DNA of 64,000 bases from Lampris incognitus (GCF_029633865.1 NC_079214.1:27522724-27586723); one strand, 5' to 3'. Positions 11,161-23,111 are shown, counted from the stretch's first letter. A program made the numbers and translations. Notes: a model not told the origin generated them from the sequence alone.

Positions 11161-11741
11161 TAGTCCATGGGCCAGAGCCCAAAATTTCCAATTTCGGTAC
11201 ACTCAAGGTGGCAAAACTTACTTATAATTTTTGAAAGGATCCATGTCTGTAGATGATATTTTGGTATGATAACCATTCCTGAGTGGCAGCTGTATCACAG
11301 TTATCAGCTCATGAAGTTAACCACCCCCTAAAGTAAATTGCATTTTAGACGCTGGTGCATATCCTGGTTTAGCCTCATGGTCAGGACATTTTTCAATGTT
11401 CTATAATATTGTCTTTGGTATCATTTTAAAGGGGACCTTCTTAGCTTTCATTCAAGCCCTGTTGTGGATATTTCTCACAAATATAGAGGTCACTTGAGCT
11501 CTTCAACCCGTCAATAACACACATCTTTCTGCAATGTTCGCCTAAACTATATACTTTCTTTTAGCCCTATGGCATCTAGGAATATCAGGGACACAAAACA
11601 CAAAAACTGGAATACTCACAGGACTGTAAAGATTCAGGAAATGTATAATATACCCATACTATTTCATTGGGTGAGGTGATTGTGAACCTTAAATTAGAAG
11701 GGCATTATTACTAAGAAACTAACTAGACCAAAGCCAGTTAG
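11161..11741 (+). repeat. Left TIR of Academ-like element
   Basis: 581 bp, matching the reverse complement of 17403-17950 apart from small indels. A 10-base gap lies just inside the tip, where the left end has extra bases before tttcggtacactc. A diverged second copy of the tip sequence starts at 11739. Confidence 0.9.
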
Positions 11742-12418
11742 TCCATGGGTCAGACCAGATATCGATATCACCCAAGGTGACACAACTTCACTGGTGCCAT
11801 TTTATTTGGTACACTAACAGAAGTAAAATAATACATGATAACCTTTCCAAATGAGCAGCTATTTCATTTTTCTTTCAGGAAACCTGTTTCTGTGCCTCTC
11901 ACGATTGTGTATTTGCCCAGATTTTTACAAATATAGCATTTCAACACCCCTGGTACTGATTAGCCTAGCTTAAACTCTGGGACAGTTCTTAGTTGGCCAA
12001 CAACCAAGGATAACCAGTACTGTGTACTTCCATTCATTGTGCTAAGCTAGGCTAACGTGCAGCCAGATAGCTTTCTACTAAACACATATAGAGGAAACTG
12101 GTATCTATCTTCTTGTCTCACTCTGGAGAAGATTGTAAGCTAATTTCCCATAATGTTAGCATGTTCTTTTAATGTATATGTTAATATGATTAGTTAAAGT
12201 GGCTACGAGGAACTTTCATCTTGTGTTGATTTTAGCGGCCTCATGTGGACAAAATACAGCTGTTGCATAGCAACTAGGTAATGTATCTATTTGTGGCTAT
12301 GTAAGATAAATAATGGTAATATGACGCTGGTGAAGCAAAGTAAACTTTGTTTTAGTAGTGTTCATACACCTAAGTTATATGTATTTGTTTGTATGTGGCA
12401 GGTGAAAACTGACAGAAT

Positions 12419-15400
12419 ATGGCCACTGGTGAACAAGCAAGTTTTTACCCAATACCAAAGCGCCCACGGGTGGAGTTTATTATCCACTGTTCTGATGATA
12501 CAGATAAGCTGGTTTCACTACAAAGTGTCGACTCATGGAGAACTCTGCTCAGGGCAGCTCAGATACGAAATCATGCACCAGTTTTGAAACTGGCCAAAGA
12601 CATTCCTGAGGGACAGATTCCAGCAATCTACTACCACAGAAAGTGTCGCATTATCTTCACTATGAAGCAAATTCTTGATGGCCTCCTTGCAAAAGAAAAG
12701 AAAAGTTGTGTCTCTGCTGAAGAGAAACAATCTAAGAGAGTAGCTCGACATGCTCCAAGTACATCTAGGACTTATGATGCAGAGTGCATATTTTGTCAGA
12801 AAAACAGCAAATATTCCAAGAGACAGAATACGAGAGAAGTACTGGTGCAGTGTCGAGAACTGCGAGCTGATGCAAAGATCAGGAGTGCAGCCACAAAGAA
12901 AAGGGACAGCAGAATCCTTGCCATTGTGAGTAGAGACCTTGTAGCAGCTGAAGGGCACTACCACAGGTCATGCTATAGACTTTACACCAAAGAAGAGGTT
13001 TCCAAAGGAGAGGTTGCCAGCAATGAAGATGATGATGCTGCAGTCCAGTATGAAGCTGCTGTGAATAAGGCATACAATGAGCTGCTCCTCTTCATCAGGA
13101 TGGAGCTTTTTGGCAATCCTCAAGTGATGACAATGACTGATCTCTCTTCTAGACTGGTAGCTTCAATGAACTCCCAAGGCATTGCCCAAGTCAAGGAATC
13201 AACCAAGAAGCACATAAGGCGAAACCTGGAGAGTGAGTTTGCTGGAGCCTTGCAGATATTCCCTGATGAGAAAGGAAAATTCCTCCTCTATCCCGATAAC
13301 TTGTCCATGAGGGAACTTGCCAAAGAAAATCAGTCTCTCAAAAGGGAGCTGCAGACCCTGAAAAGTGTCAGTGCACAAGATGTTATAGCCAAAGCAGCCA
13401 TCAAATTGAGAGCAGACATTAAAAGTCAAGATGTTCCTCAAACCTGGCCGCCTGAAGTCAAACCAGAAGCAGAATGTCCTACCATTCCAGAGTCGCTCAT
13501 TATCTTCCTGTACTCTCTACTCACAGGCTCAAATGATCCTGATCATGCATCCCAGAGAGTGCAGTGCCTTCTGCAGTCATTTGGCCATGACATAGTATAT
13601 GCAGTGACATGTGGAAATACCAAGCCTTCCAAGCACATTGTTCTGCCATTCAGTGTCAAATCGTTGACAGGAAATGTAGAGTTGATAAACATCCTCAACC
13701 GACTTGGTCACAGTGTGTCCTATTCACAGATGGAAGAGATCAACACTGCCCTGTGTCTCCAGAAACTCTCATCATCAGGGAGTGGCATTGCCCTTCCAGC
13801 TAACATCCATCCTGGCATATTCACAACTTTAGCCTGGGACAATATCGACCGTCTTGAAGAAACTGTCAGTGGTGAGGGAACATCTCACAGAGTCAATGGG
13901 ATTGCTGTGCAAGCAAAGCCAGTCAACCCACTTCCTGTCCAACCCATGCCCACTGTTCCCAAAACAAAGAAGAGAAGCATTGATGGACCCCCACCAATGT
14001 TACCAACTTACAATGCTGGACAACGGGTAGGGCCACCACAAAGCAAAAAGTCAGATGCCGATACTGCAGCCAATACTAAGCTTGCCAGAGAGAAAAACCT
14101 TCTTTGGGTCCTAGCACGCATGTCACAACAAGAAGAACAGTCAGTCAGCAGCTGGACAGGCTTCAACATCCTGACTCGAGGAGAGATGACGGTCATCCCC
14201 GACAATATAGGCTATCTGCCTACCATCAATGCTCCAGCGACACAAATGTCTACTGTCAACGAGGTGCTTAACCAGTCACTGAGCATCATGCAGTGCTTAG
14301 GCCTGAGGAAGATTGTCTGTGTCTTTGACCAAGCCCTGTATGCGAAGGCTGTCGAGATCACATGGAAACACCATGACAAGTTCCATGATATCATCGTTAG
14401 GCTTGGGGTATTCCACATCATCTGCACACTGCTGGCAATAATAGGAAAGCGTTTCCAAGATGCTGGACTCAAAGACCTCTGCATTGAGTCTGGCATGATT
14501 GCAGAAGGCTCAATTGCTGGTGTTATGGATGGCCGCAAGTACAACAGGGCAGTGCGACTACACAAGCTCCTGTATGAGGCTCTCATGCGACTGACCTTGA
14601 ATGGTTTCCTGTCCTGGTTGGAAGAAACTCACAGGAATGACATGGTTCACCTGAATGAGACACCGAAGACCATTGACAGCCTTGGGAAAGAAGTCTCACA
14701 ACATGCTTTGAAGGAGGTCCTCAAGAACAGCTCTTGTACACGCATCAAGGATCTATTTGAAGTCTACCGTGAGTTCCTTAGAGGTGGAAACGGCAGCCTC
14801 TCGAACTTCTGGATGTCCTATTTGGACATGGTTGAAATCTTGTTGGGGCTCATCCGAGCATCCAGAGAGGGAGACTGGATGCTACACTTGGCTAGCATTC
14901 GAGCAATGATCCCATGGTGCTTTGCTTATGACAGGATGAATTATGCACGCTACCTCCCCTACTACTACGCCCAGATGTCTGAGCTGCCCATCACACACCC
15001 AGATGTGTACACAGAATTCATGGAAGGAGGCTTCTCAGTCCAACTGGGCTCCACCAATCCCTTTGGCCGAATCCCTGTTGACCAAGCTATAGAAGAAATG
15101 GTGAACAAAGACACCCAAACAGCTGGAGGGACAAAGGGATTCAGCTTGAAGCCAGGAGCTGTGACCAAATATTATCTCACAGCTGAGTATAGAAGCATGT
15201 ACCTCAGACAGCTGAGAGACCTGACAGGTCAAGGCAGGTGCAAATGGTCTCATCCAGATCTACAGAGTCCAAGGATCAAGAGAGATGAAGCAGATGTCCA
15301 GTCTCTCATGGACCTTATGGAGAATAACTGGCTCAATCCTATGTCCCCTGATGAGATTGATTTGGTTAGCCTCTCCACTGGCAACATGGCTCCACCTGAT

Positions 15401-17095
15401 GTGACCATAGATCTCTTGAGAGCTCTTGAGAAAGGAGAAGAGGCCTACCAAGCATTCCAGCAAACAAGGTTAGATGCAGACCCACCACCTGTGAAATTCC
15501 ACGACAAGATGACCAAGCAAAGTCTGAAAACATTCTCCAATGTCAGCACAAAACAAGCTCATGGAAAGAAAGCACAGGATGTGGTTCTGAAGGCAGATAG
15601 AAACCTTTTCAGTCACATGATCCTGGTGGCTGAAAGCAGGAAGGTGAATCTGAAGGATGTCCTTGCCTACCCATTGGGCCCACTACTATGGGCACTGGCA
15701 AATGCTGATGGGTCCTTACGAAAAACAAACAAGGCTGCACTTGCCAGAGAGCTTGAAAAGAATGTATCTCCTGCAGAAGACATCCCAATCCCATCTACTT
15801 CCATCATTGATGGGATGAGCCTGGTCCAAAAAATGAATGGCAACAACAAAACCTTTGCACAGGTGGCAGAGTCAGCCTTGACCCAGGTCCTCCATGAGGG
15901 AGCACAGAGTGGGAGGATTGATGTTGTTTTTGATGTCTATCACCAGACTTCGATCAAAGATGCTGAACGACTGAACCGGGGTGGAGACATCACTCTCCAG
16001 TACAAGAATCTTGCGGGGGGACACCACGTCCAGCAGTGGAGAAAATTTCTGTGCAGTTCCTCCAACAAGACCAGTCTCATCAAGTTTCTGGTGGAAGAGT
16101 GGAAACTCCCACGATACAGAGCTATGCTGCATGGCAAGGTGTTGTACATGACCTGTGAGGAAACCTGCTACAAGTTGACAGAAGATGGGTGTGAGGAAGC
16201 AGCAGAACTGCACTCCACACATGAAGAAGCTGACACCCGTCTGCTCCTGCATGCATTGCATGCAGCAAATGCGGGCTCAAAGTCAGTTATCATCACAGCT
16301 GAGGACACTGATGTCATGGTGCTTTGTCTTGGCTTCCAGAAGGACATCACCTGTCCCATCTACCAGAAGTGTGGGACTCAGAACCGCACACGGTTTGTCG
16401 ACATCACCAAACTGGCAAGTTCACTTGGAGACAGCATCTGTGACAGCCTAATTGGCTTACATGCCTTCACAGGCTGCGACACTGTCAGTGCATTCGCTGG
16501 TCGAGGGAAGCTGAATTCCCTGAAGATAGTGAGAAAGCACACTTCCTGCCAAGAGACTTTTAGTCAACTGGGACAGACATGGAATGTGAGTGATGAGCTG
16601 TTCCAGAAAATTGAGCAGTTCACCTGTCGGATGTATGTTGCTAATAGCAGCACTGCTGAGGTGAACAAACTGCGTTACCAGCTCTTCTGCACCAAAAGGG
16701 GAGAGGTTGAGTCCAGCCAGCTGCCACCATGTAGAGACTGTCTCTTTATGCATGTTCAATGAGCCAACTATCAGGCAGCAATATGGAAGTGCTGTCTGCA
16801 GGCTAACCCTGTGGTGCCAAGCCCTACTGAGTATGGATGGACAGACGATGAAGGCAAGCTGGCCATTTACTGGATGCGCTCCCCACCTGCACCAGATGTG
16901 GTCTTGGAAATGCTAACATGCAAGTGTGTGCATTCATGCAAAATGCCAAGCTGCATGTGCCTGTCAAATGGACTTCCATGCACAGACATGTGCAGGTTAC
17001 AGACCTGCAGTAACCAAAAACAGCAGGATGGTCCAGAACTGGACTTTGAACTTGGGGAGTCAGATGATGAGAGAAACGAGCAGTTTGATGAATGA
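12419..17095 (+). pseudogene. Academ-like transposase/nuclease, one internal stop
   Basis: The ATG frame runs 1,447 codons to a TGA at 16760-16762, then stays open in the same frame to a second TGA at 17093-17095. The ancestral protein was therefore about 1,558 aa, and the stop is consistent with a CGA-to-TGA change. In order: a zinc-binding-like region (C123-x2-C126 to H180/C185); a possible DDE-type core (candidates D474 in WDNID, D637 in FDQALYAKA, E696 in AEGSIAG); then three acidic motifs, HEEADTR (about 1268-1274), AEDTDV (about 1294-1299) and GCDTVSAF (about 1352-1359), with the order and look of XPG/FEN nucleases. After the internal stop comes a Cys-rich tail (CKCVHSCKMPSCMC) like CXC domains. 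No introns are evident. The catalytic assignments are inference. Confidence 0.75.
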
Positions 17096-17402
17096 CAGTG
17101 TGATGATTCTGATGGTATTACTGTGGTAGTAGTCTATTGATGCACAGGATGTTGATTCTGGACTTGGTTACCCAGAGCTTGATAACAATAATGTAACCAT
17201 ATTCACATATACCCATTACCCTACCCATTACCATTACATATACCCACTAATGATATGGGATTACATGTATCATTGACTAAGTATATGTAAATGTCAATGT
17301 TGTTTAAAATATTAAAATAGTTCATTACCTCACTATGGTATTCCTTTTTATCATGTATTTTGATTGTGTATTTAAACAAATGTATAGAGACCAGTTTGTG
17401 AC

Positions 17403-17950
17403 CTAACTGGCTTTGGTCTAGTTCTCATTTAAGGCTCACAATCACCTCACACAATGAAATAGTATGGGTATATTATACATTTTCTGAATCTTTACAGTCC
17501 TGTGAGTATTCCAGTTTTTGTGTTTTGTGTCCCTGATATTCCTAGATGCCACAGGGCTAAAAGAAAGTATATAGTTTAGGCGAAAATTGCAGAAAGATGT
17601 GTGTTATTGACGGGTTGAAGAGCTCAAGTGACCTCTACATTTGTGAGAAATATCCACAACAGGGCTTGAATGAAAGCTAAGAAGGTCCCCTTTAAAATGA
17701 TACCAAAGACAATATTATAGAACATTGAAAAATGTCCTGACCATGAGGCTAAACCAGGATATGCACCAGCGTCTAAAATGCAATTTAGTTTAGCGGGTGG
17801 TTAACTTCATGAGCTGATAACTGTAATACAGCTGCCACTCAGGAATGGTTATCATACCAAAATATCATCTACAGACATGGATCCTTTCAAAAATTATAAG
17901 TAAGTTTTGCCACCTTGAGTGTACCGAAATATCGTCTGGCCCATGGACTA
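17403..17950 (-). repeat. Right TIR of Academ-like element
   Basis: 548 bp. Homology to the left TIR stops at the block read on minus as gaccaaagccagttag. Confidence 0.9.
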
Positions 17951-17953
17951 TGT

Positions 17954-18503
17954 GCTTGGTGGTGGAAGACGAGAAGGTGGGCTGCGTGAGGACCGGGAAC
18001 TCAGCGAGAAGCCGGAGAAAATTGTCTGTGGCGGAGAGCACTCTAGACAGTCTGATGGAGTCCAGTCCGTTGAGAGTACACACATACGAACTGAAAGTGA
18101 CAGCGTTGATCAAGCGGCGATTTTGACATCCACTAGCAGCCCATAGGCGCATAGGTAATCCGCGCCGAAGAGGGAGACGGTCACTTTTACCTTGACAAAT
18201 TACCAACCGAACCACTGTCCTCCGAAACACAGCTCCTCGTACCTAGTGCCATAAGTGCGGATGGGGCTGCCGTTAGCGGCTTCCATGGAGGGGGGGGGCA
18301 TATCCGCAGGACAGGATGTCTACTCTCGATGCGGGCAGGACGCTCCTCTGCGCGCCCGTGTCGCACAGGAACCGCCGTCCAGAAATGGAGTCTTTGATTA
18401 AAAGCAGCCTGTTCGGCCGACGCACATGGCCATTACTGAGCGCCGGTCCCGGCGTTTCCCTCCGCACTTGGCCTTGGGTCCAAACTTTGCGTGGTAAAAA
18501 CAC
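17954..18503 (-). pseudogene. Gypsy C pol N terminus (aspartic protease)
   Basis: Minus-strand frames show [19 protein letters not shown] with the D-T-G protease motif, then AVTFSSYVCTLNG and LLAEFPVLTQPTFSSSTTKH, where the Academ-like insert interrupts. Several frame changes are present. Confidence 0.8.
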
Positions 18504-18523
18504 AGGCCGTGGTCCTGCCGCCG

Positions 18524-19075
18524 TTAAGGAGCTGCTGCTGCGGCGGCGACTGTTGTGTCTCCAGGCAGTTTGAAAATGTTTGGGCAGGAAAAAAATGCGG
18601 CTGTGCAGTGCTGTTGACCAGCCAGGAAAGATTTATCAGCCTCCTCGGCCAGAGCACGACAGTCAGTGATGGCGGTGTTGGCTAAAGCATCTCGTACCTG
18701 AGAAGGCAGCTGTCGCAGAAACGGTTGGATGAAGAGGAAGTCGGGCTTGTGCTCTCCCAGGAGATCCAGCATCCCGTCCATAAGTTCTGATGGCTTACCG
18801 AGGCCTTGTAGAGAGAAAAGCCGGCTGGCCCGCTCAGCGTCAGAAAGTTCAAAAGTTTTCAACAGGTGAGCTTTGAGTGTTTCGTATTTATCCTGCTGCG
18901 GAGGATTTTTGAGGAGGCTCACCACTCTGGTTGCCGCACCACATAATAGTATTTTGTGGCGTCCGCGATGATTTCCCGCAATGCGAACTGCGCTTCTGTC
19001 TGGGCGAACCAAGCCGAGGCTGACGACTCCAGAACTCTGGCAGCTTGATAGAAACTGCATTAATCGTTATGTTCA
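18524..19075 (-). pseudogene. Gypsy C gag, broken
   Basis: Minus-strand similarity to gag of the related elements: INAVSIKLPEFW near 19060, then LKAHLLKTFELSDAERASRL, FSLQGLGKPSELMDGMLDLL and ALANTAITDCRALAEEADKS. A frame change follows the first block, and the CHCC finger is not readable. Confidence 0.8.
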
Positions 19076-19119
19076 CGAAGAGTGGTCCACGTCCAGCAGA
19101 CAAACATCGGGGTCCCCAG

Positions 19120-19332
19120 TGTAGGAACTGCAGGAAAGTAGAGACGGACAATTTCGCTCATTGACTACACGAACGCGTGTCTTTCATTTTCTTTATACAA
19201 AACCAACATCCCGAGCAACATGGCGCTGCCCAACCGATCTAGTCCTCGCTCCGCCCTCTCAACCCGGAAAGCCTTTCTTAAAGGGCCCGTGTTAACCAAT
19301 TATGTTGAATTGTGCCCATATAGTCCGCTACA
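19120..19332 (-). repeat. 5' LTR of Gypsy C
   Basis: 213 bp starting TGTAGGAACTG and ending TCCGCTACA in plus orientation, followed by target duplication CGGT. The tRNA-Trp-like primer site abuts its inner end. From 19337 to 19806 nothing is recognised apart from ordinary fish intergenic DNA. Confidence 0.9.
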
Positions 19333-19810
19333 CGGTGCCTATAGGCCCTTTTCACATGACGTCAGAGAATTTCCATTCTGACTCCTTGCAGGGTATGCTA
19401 ACTTCCGGATAGCGGATGAGTTAAGTGACTTTTGACTTCAACTTATGATGAAAAGGTCCCCTTTGGTATGGAAGTACCTTAGGGCTGTAGTGATACACAA
19501 ATGACGACAGATTCACCAGGGGCTGCTGCTCCTTTAAGGCAGACGTTCAGAGTGCTGACGTAGGCACTGCTGAGAGTTGTCCAGGAAGTAGAGCCCTGTT
19601 TGCAGCAGCCTAGCGGTTAGCTGGTTGCCACGAGAGATTGTGCTGTATCGGTGTTGTTTTGTGTGGCGAGTAAACGGAATTGACTCGACTCCTCATTCTT
19701 GCACTCCCACTGGGTCATAGAAAGTTTTTATCCAAAGAAACAAGTTAGATCTCATTTCGTATGTGAAATATAGGCGTTTTTTCAAAATGGCCGCCGAAAA
19801 TACACCAGAC

Positions 19811-20050
19811 TGTAGAGCCGAAGGAACGGAGAAGACCATAGGTTCACACTTTAGCCGTGTAGGCAACTTTCTTTAATCCCGGTAAATCAGAGAGACAACG
19901 AAACCACAGCTCGACTGAGCGGAGGCGGCAAGAATAACCAGAAAACTGGCTGAGCAACCATAACTTAACCCTGCGTTAACCTGCCAGGGCAACCCTGACT
20001 TAACCCTTAGTTCCTGGGGTGAATTCTATCCCCAATACGTGTCCACCACA
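19811..20050 (-). repeat. 3' LTR of Gypsy A
   Basis: 240 bp, TGTAGAGCCG to GTCCACCACA in plus orientation, nearly identical to 22871-23111. Confidence 0.95.
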
Positions 20051-21309
20051 TGAGCCCCCCCAGAATTCGCCCTAGTAATCGAAGTCAGGCAGGCGCGGGG
20101 GACGACAGGCCGTCCGCGGCGGCTCCGGGTAACAGGTGCCGGAGTGTCACTGGGAGGCATTGACGCGGGCCTGTGGAGGTCGGTCTGAGGAGCAGAAGAG
20201 GCAGCGCGGGCCTCCACGGGGGGAGGAGGCGGAGCCGGGGGACGACCGCGACGAGGAGGTTGGGCTAACTCCAACGGATGCGTCAAGTCCAGGTGTGCGG
20301 GTTTAACTCGGTCCACTGAAACATGCTCAGCCGTGCCCCCAAAATCCACCACCAGGTGCTTAGTTCCCCATTCCAGGACGTGGAAGGGGCCGTCATAAGG
20401 GGGTTGCAGAGGGGGGCGGTGTGCGTCGTGACGGATGAACACGTAGTCCGCTGACAGCAGACCTGGGGGCACCTGGGACACCGGAGCGCCGTGTTGGGCG
20501 GTAGGGACGGGTGTGAAAGCTCTGACCCCGTCCAGCAAGGAGGCTCGTTGGTCCACAGCTGACCAGGGACGCGTTGCGTTGGGCATGAAATCGCCTGGGA
20601 CTCGCAGCGGCGTGCCGTACACCAGCTCCGCAGAGGAGGCTTGTAGGTCTTCCTTCGGGGTGGTCCGCAGGCCCAGCATGACCCATGGGAGCTTGTCAAC
20701 CCAGTTGCAGTCCTTGAGAGTAGCCCGAAGCGCAGCCTTCATGGACCGGTGGAAGCGCTCATATAGGCCGTTCGCTTGAGGGTGGTAGGCGGTAGTGCGG
20801 TGAAGCTTGACGCCCAGAGCCTCACCCACAGCATTCCATAGCTCTGAGGTAAACTGTGGCCCGCGGTCAGATGAAAGGTCGGAAGGCGTACCGAAACGTG
20901 AGACCCACGACCCAATAAAAGCCCGGGCCACATCAGCAGACGTCGTGGATGCCAGGGGAACAGCTTCAGGCCAGCGCGTAGTCCTGTCCACCACAGTGAA
21001 GAGGTAGGTGAACCCATGGGAGGGGGGTAGGGGACCAACCAGGTCGACGTGGACATGTTCAAATCGTCTCTCCGGCACTGCGAAGCGTTCCAGGGGCGCC
21101 TTAATGTGGCGGTGTATCGCCGGGTTGACGATCAGCCCATGCTGGCTGAGGCGTATGAAGAGGGCGTGAAGATGGGACAGGTGTTCCTCCTCGGAGGCGC
21201 TGGCGATGAGTATGTCGTCCAAATAGACGAAGATGAAAGGAAGGGCACGGAGCACTGAATCCATCAGCCGCTGAAAGGACTGGGCCGCGTTTTTGAGTCC
21301 AAATGGCAT
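20026..21309 (-). pseudogene. Gypsy A pol C-terminal part, with deletion
   Basis: The frame begins in the reverse transcriptase (MPFGLKNAAQSF, YLDDILIAS) and jumps from HGLIVNPA straight to IHRHIKAPLERF in the integrase. The rest of RT, RNase H and the integrase zinc finger are deleted in frame. The integrase core (SSDRGPQFTSEL, AYHPQANGL) remains. A one-base loss in a C run near the 3' end destroys the normal stop and runs the frame into the LTR. Confidence 0.9.
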
Positions 21310-21319
21310 TCGTGGGAAT

Positions 21320-22249
21320 TCAAATAGGCCGAATGGGGGTAGTCACCGCTGTCTTGGGGATGTCCGAGGGGTGCACGGGAACTTGATGACAACCACGGAG
21401 CAGGTCGAGTTTTGAGAAGACGCGTTTGCCAGACAGGTTTGCAGAAAAGTCCTGGATATGCGGGACAGGATAGCGGTCGGGCGTGGTGGCGTCATTTAGT
21501 CGGCGGTAGTCCCCGCATGGGCGCCAACCTCCATCAGACTTAGCGACGCTGTGGAGTGGGGACGCCCACGGGCTGTCAGAGCGGCGGAAGATCCCCATGC
21601 ATTCCAGGTGCTCGAACTCAGACTTGGCAATGGCGAGTTTGGCGGGGTCGAGACGCCTGGCTCTGGCATAGACCGGGGGCCCCTTCGTAGCAATGTGATG
21701 CTCCACCCCATGCTTAGCGGTGGGTGCAGAGAAGGTAGGCTGGGTGAGGTCAGGGAACTCAGCGAGGAGGCAGTTGAACTTGTCTGCCTCTGAGAGAGAG
21801 TTGGCTAGACCTGCATAGGCCGCTTCCCCCCGCGTACATGCGAAGGAGGAGAAGGTTAAGGCATCGACCAGACGGCTGTTCTGAATGTCCACTAGCAAAC
21901 CGTAAGCGCACAAAAAATCAGCTCCGAGGAGGGGAAGCGTTACATTGGCCATGACGAACTCCCACGTGAAACGTTGTCCACCAAAACACAGTTCTACAGA
22001 CCGCACGCCGTAGGTGTGGATAGGGCTGCCGTCAGCCGTCGCCAACTGGGGGCCCCGCTCCCCGCCCATGATGTCGACGTCAGTAGCAGGGAGCACGCTT
22101 CTCTGTGCGCCCGTGTCACAGAGAAATCGCCGACCGGAGATGGTGTCGAGGATGAAGAGTAGCCTGCTCGTATCGCCAACACTCATGGCCGCTACTGAGT
22201 GTTGGTCCTCTCGTTTCCCGTCGGCCTGTAGTTGCAGGGGGAACGGCAC
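21320..22249 (-). pseudogene. Gypsy A pol N-terminal part: protease and RT start
   Basis: It contains [18 protein letters not shown] (protease), the connecting region and the RT fingers ([20 protein letters not shown]). An extra C in the run encoding TTPF shifts the frame at about 21325, just before the RT palm. The frame starts overlapping gag in the -1 phase, as in the 42-kb copy. Confidence 0.9.
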
Positions 22250-22818
22250 CGTTTAGCTTTCGCACCAAATCGAGCGTGGTACATACAGAGTCCAGAGGGC
22301 TTGTAGCGGTCTGATGCTGTGGCGCCACCGTCGGGCCACGCCCGCGATGTCGGCGGGGGGCCAGTGAAGGTAGGAGCCAGCACCCCGGCATGGGAGGAAC
22401 GTTGTGTAGCGACGAAGAATCGGTCAGCCTCCTTTGCCAGCTCACGGGGATCAGTGATGGTGGAGTTAGCGAGCGCAGTCTGGACGTGGGGCGGCATGCT
22501 GCGCAGAAACAGCTCCATAAACAGGAAACATGGCTTTTCTTGACCCAGTAGGTTTAACATCCTGCTCATTAGCTCCGATGGTTTGCCATCTCCCAAGCCC
22601 TGAATTGCGAAGAGGCGACGTGCTCTCTCCGTTGTTGACCGTTCAAAAGTTTCAAGGAGGAGATTTTTAAGTGCGGCGTATTTACCATCGGCCGGTGGGT
22701 TGGTTATGAAACCGCTTATGTCTCTGAGCGCGAACTGTGCCTCAGCCTGCGCGAACCATGTAGCCGCGGAAGACTCCCAAAACTCCGGCAGTTTAATTGC
22801 AACGGCGTTCGTAGCCAT
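22192..22818 (-). CDS. Gypsy A gag, CHCC finger
   Basis: An open 208-codon gag frame: [59 protein letters not shown] and a C-terminal [18 protein letters not shown]. That Cys-His-Cys-Cys arrangement, with the tRNA-Trp primer site, is typical of the CsRn1 clade of Ty3/Gypsy as I know it. About 22 residues after LRDI are missing compared with the copy at 41.7 kb. Confidence 0.85.
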   Translation of the reverse strand: MATNAVAIKLPEFWESSAATWFAQAEAQFALRDISGFITNPPADGKYAALKNLLLETFERSTTERARRLFAIQGLGDGKPSELMSRMLNLLGQEKPCFLFMELFLRSMPPHVQTALANSTITDPRELAKEADRFFVATQRSSHAGVLAPTFTGPPPTSRAWPDGGATASDRYKPSGLCMYHARFGAKAKRCRSPCNYRPTGNERTNTQ

Positions 22819-22870
22819 AATGTGTGTGGTTTCAGAAAACTTATCCGAAAACCGACGTCGGGGTCACCAG

Positions 22871-23111
22871 TGTAGAGCCGAAGGAACGGAGAAGACCGTA
22901 GGTTCACACTTTAGCCGTGGAGGCAACTTTCTTTAATCCACGGTAAATCAGAGAGACAACAAAACCACAGCTCGACGGAGCGGAGGCGGCAAGAATAACC
23001 AGAAAACTGGCCGGACAACCATAACTTAACCCTGCATTAACCTGCCAGGGCAACCCTGACTTAACCCTTAGTTCCTGGGGTGAATTCTATCCCCAATACG
23101 TGTCCACCACA
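22871..23111 (-). repeat. 5' LTR of Gypsy A
   Basis: 241 bp. The primer-binding site adjoins its inner end at about 22856-22870. Confidence 0.95.

Larger units (their letters stand above)
11161..17950 (+). mobile_element. Academ-like DNA transposon with ~550-bp TIRs
   Basis: A 6.8-kb element inserted in Gypsy C pol. The ends are TAGTCCATGGGCCAGA at the left and its reverse at the right, flanked by TGT on both sides (11158-11160 and 17951-17953). Removing the element and one TGT restores alignment to related Gypsy pol DNA. Inverted repeats span 11161-11741 and 17403-17950. It carries one long gene whose C-terminal part has XPG/FEN-like nuclease motifs. Very long TIRs, a 3-bp duplication and an XPG-like protein fit the Academ superfamily (AcademX lineage) as I know it. 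That assignment is by recall and needs a database search. Confidence 0.75.
8255..19332 (-). mobile_element. Ty3/Gypsy element C (CsRn1-like), split by Academ-like insert
   Basis: One minus-strand LTR retrotransposon with LTRs at 19120-19332 (5') and 8255-8478 (3') and a 4-bp target duplication CGGT on both outer sides (8251-8254 and 19333-19336). Without the insert at 11161-17950 it is about 4.3 kb, close to the intact relative at 41372-45785. The primer-binding site next to the 5' LTR (TGGGGACCCCGATGT) is a decayed tRNA-Trp type site. Gag and pol are recognisable but full of frameshifts and stops. It is older than the insert that divides it. Confidence 0.9.
19811..23111 (-). mobile_element. 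Ty3/Gypsy element A (CsRn1-like), internally deleted
   Basis: A minus-strand element of 3,301 bp with LTRs 19811-20050 (3') and 22871-23111 (5') and target duplication AGAC at 19807-19810 and 23112-23115. It is closely related to the full element at 41372-45785 (4,414 bp) but lacks about 1.04 kb of pol and about 66 bp of gag. The primer site (TGGTGACCCCGACGT on minus) follows the 5' LTR and fits the 3' end of tRNA-Trp. Confidence 0.95.
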
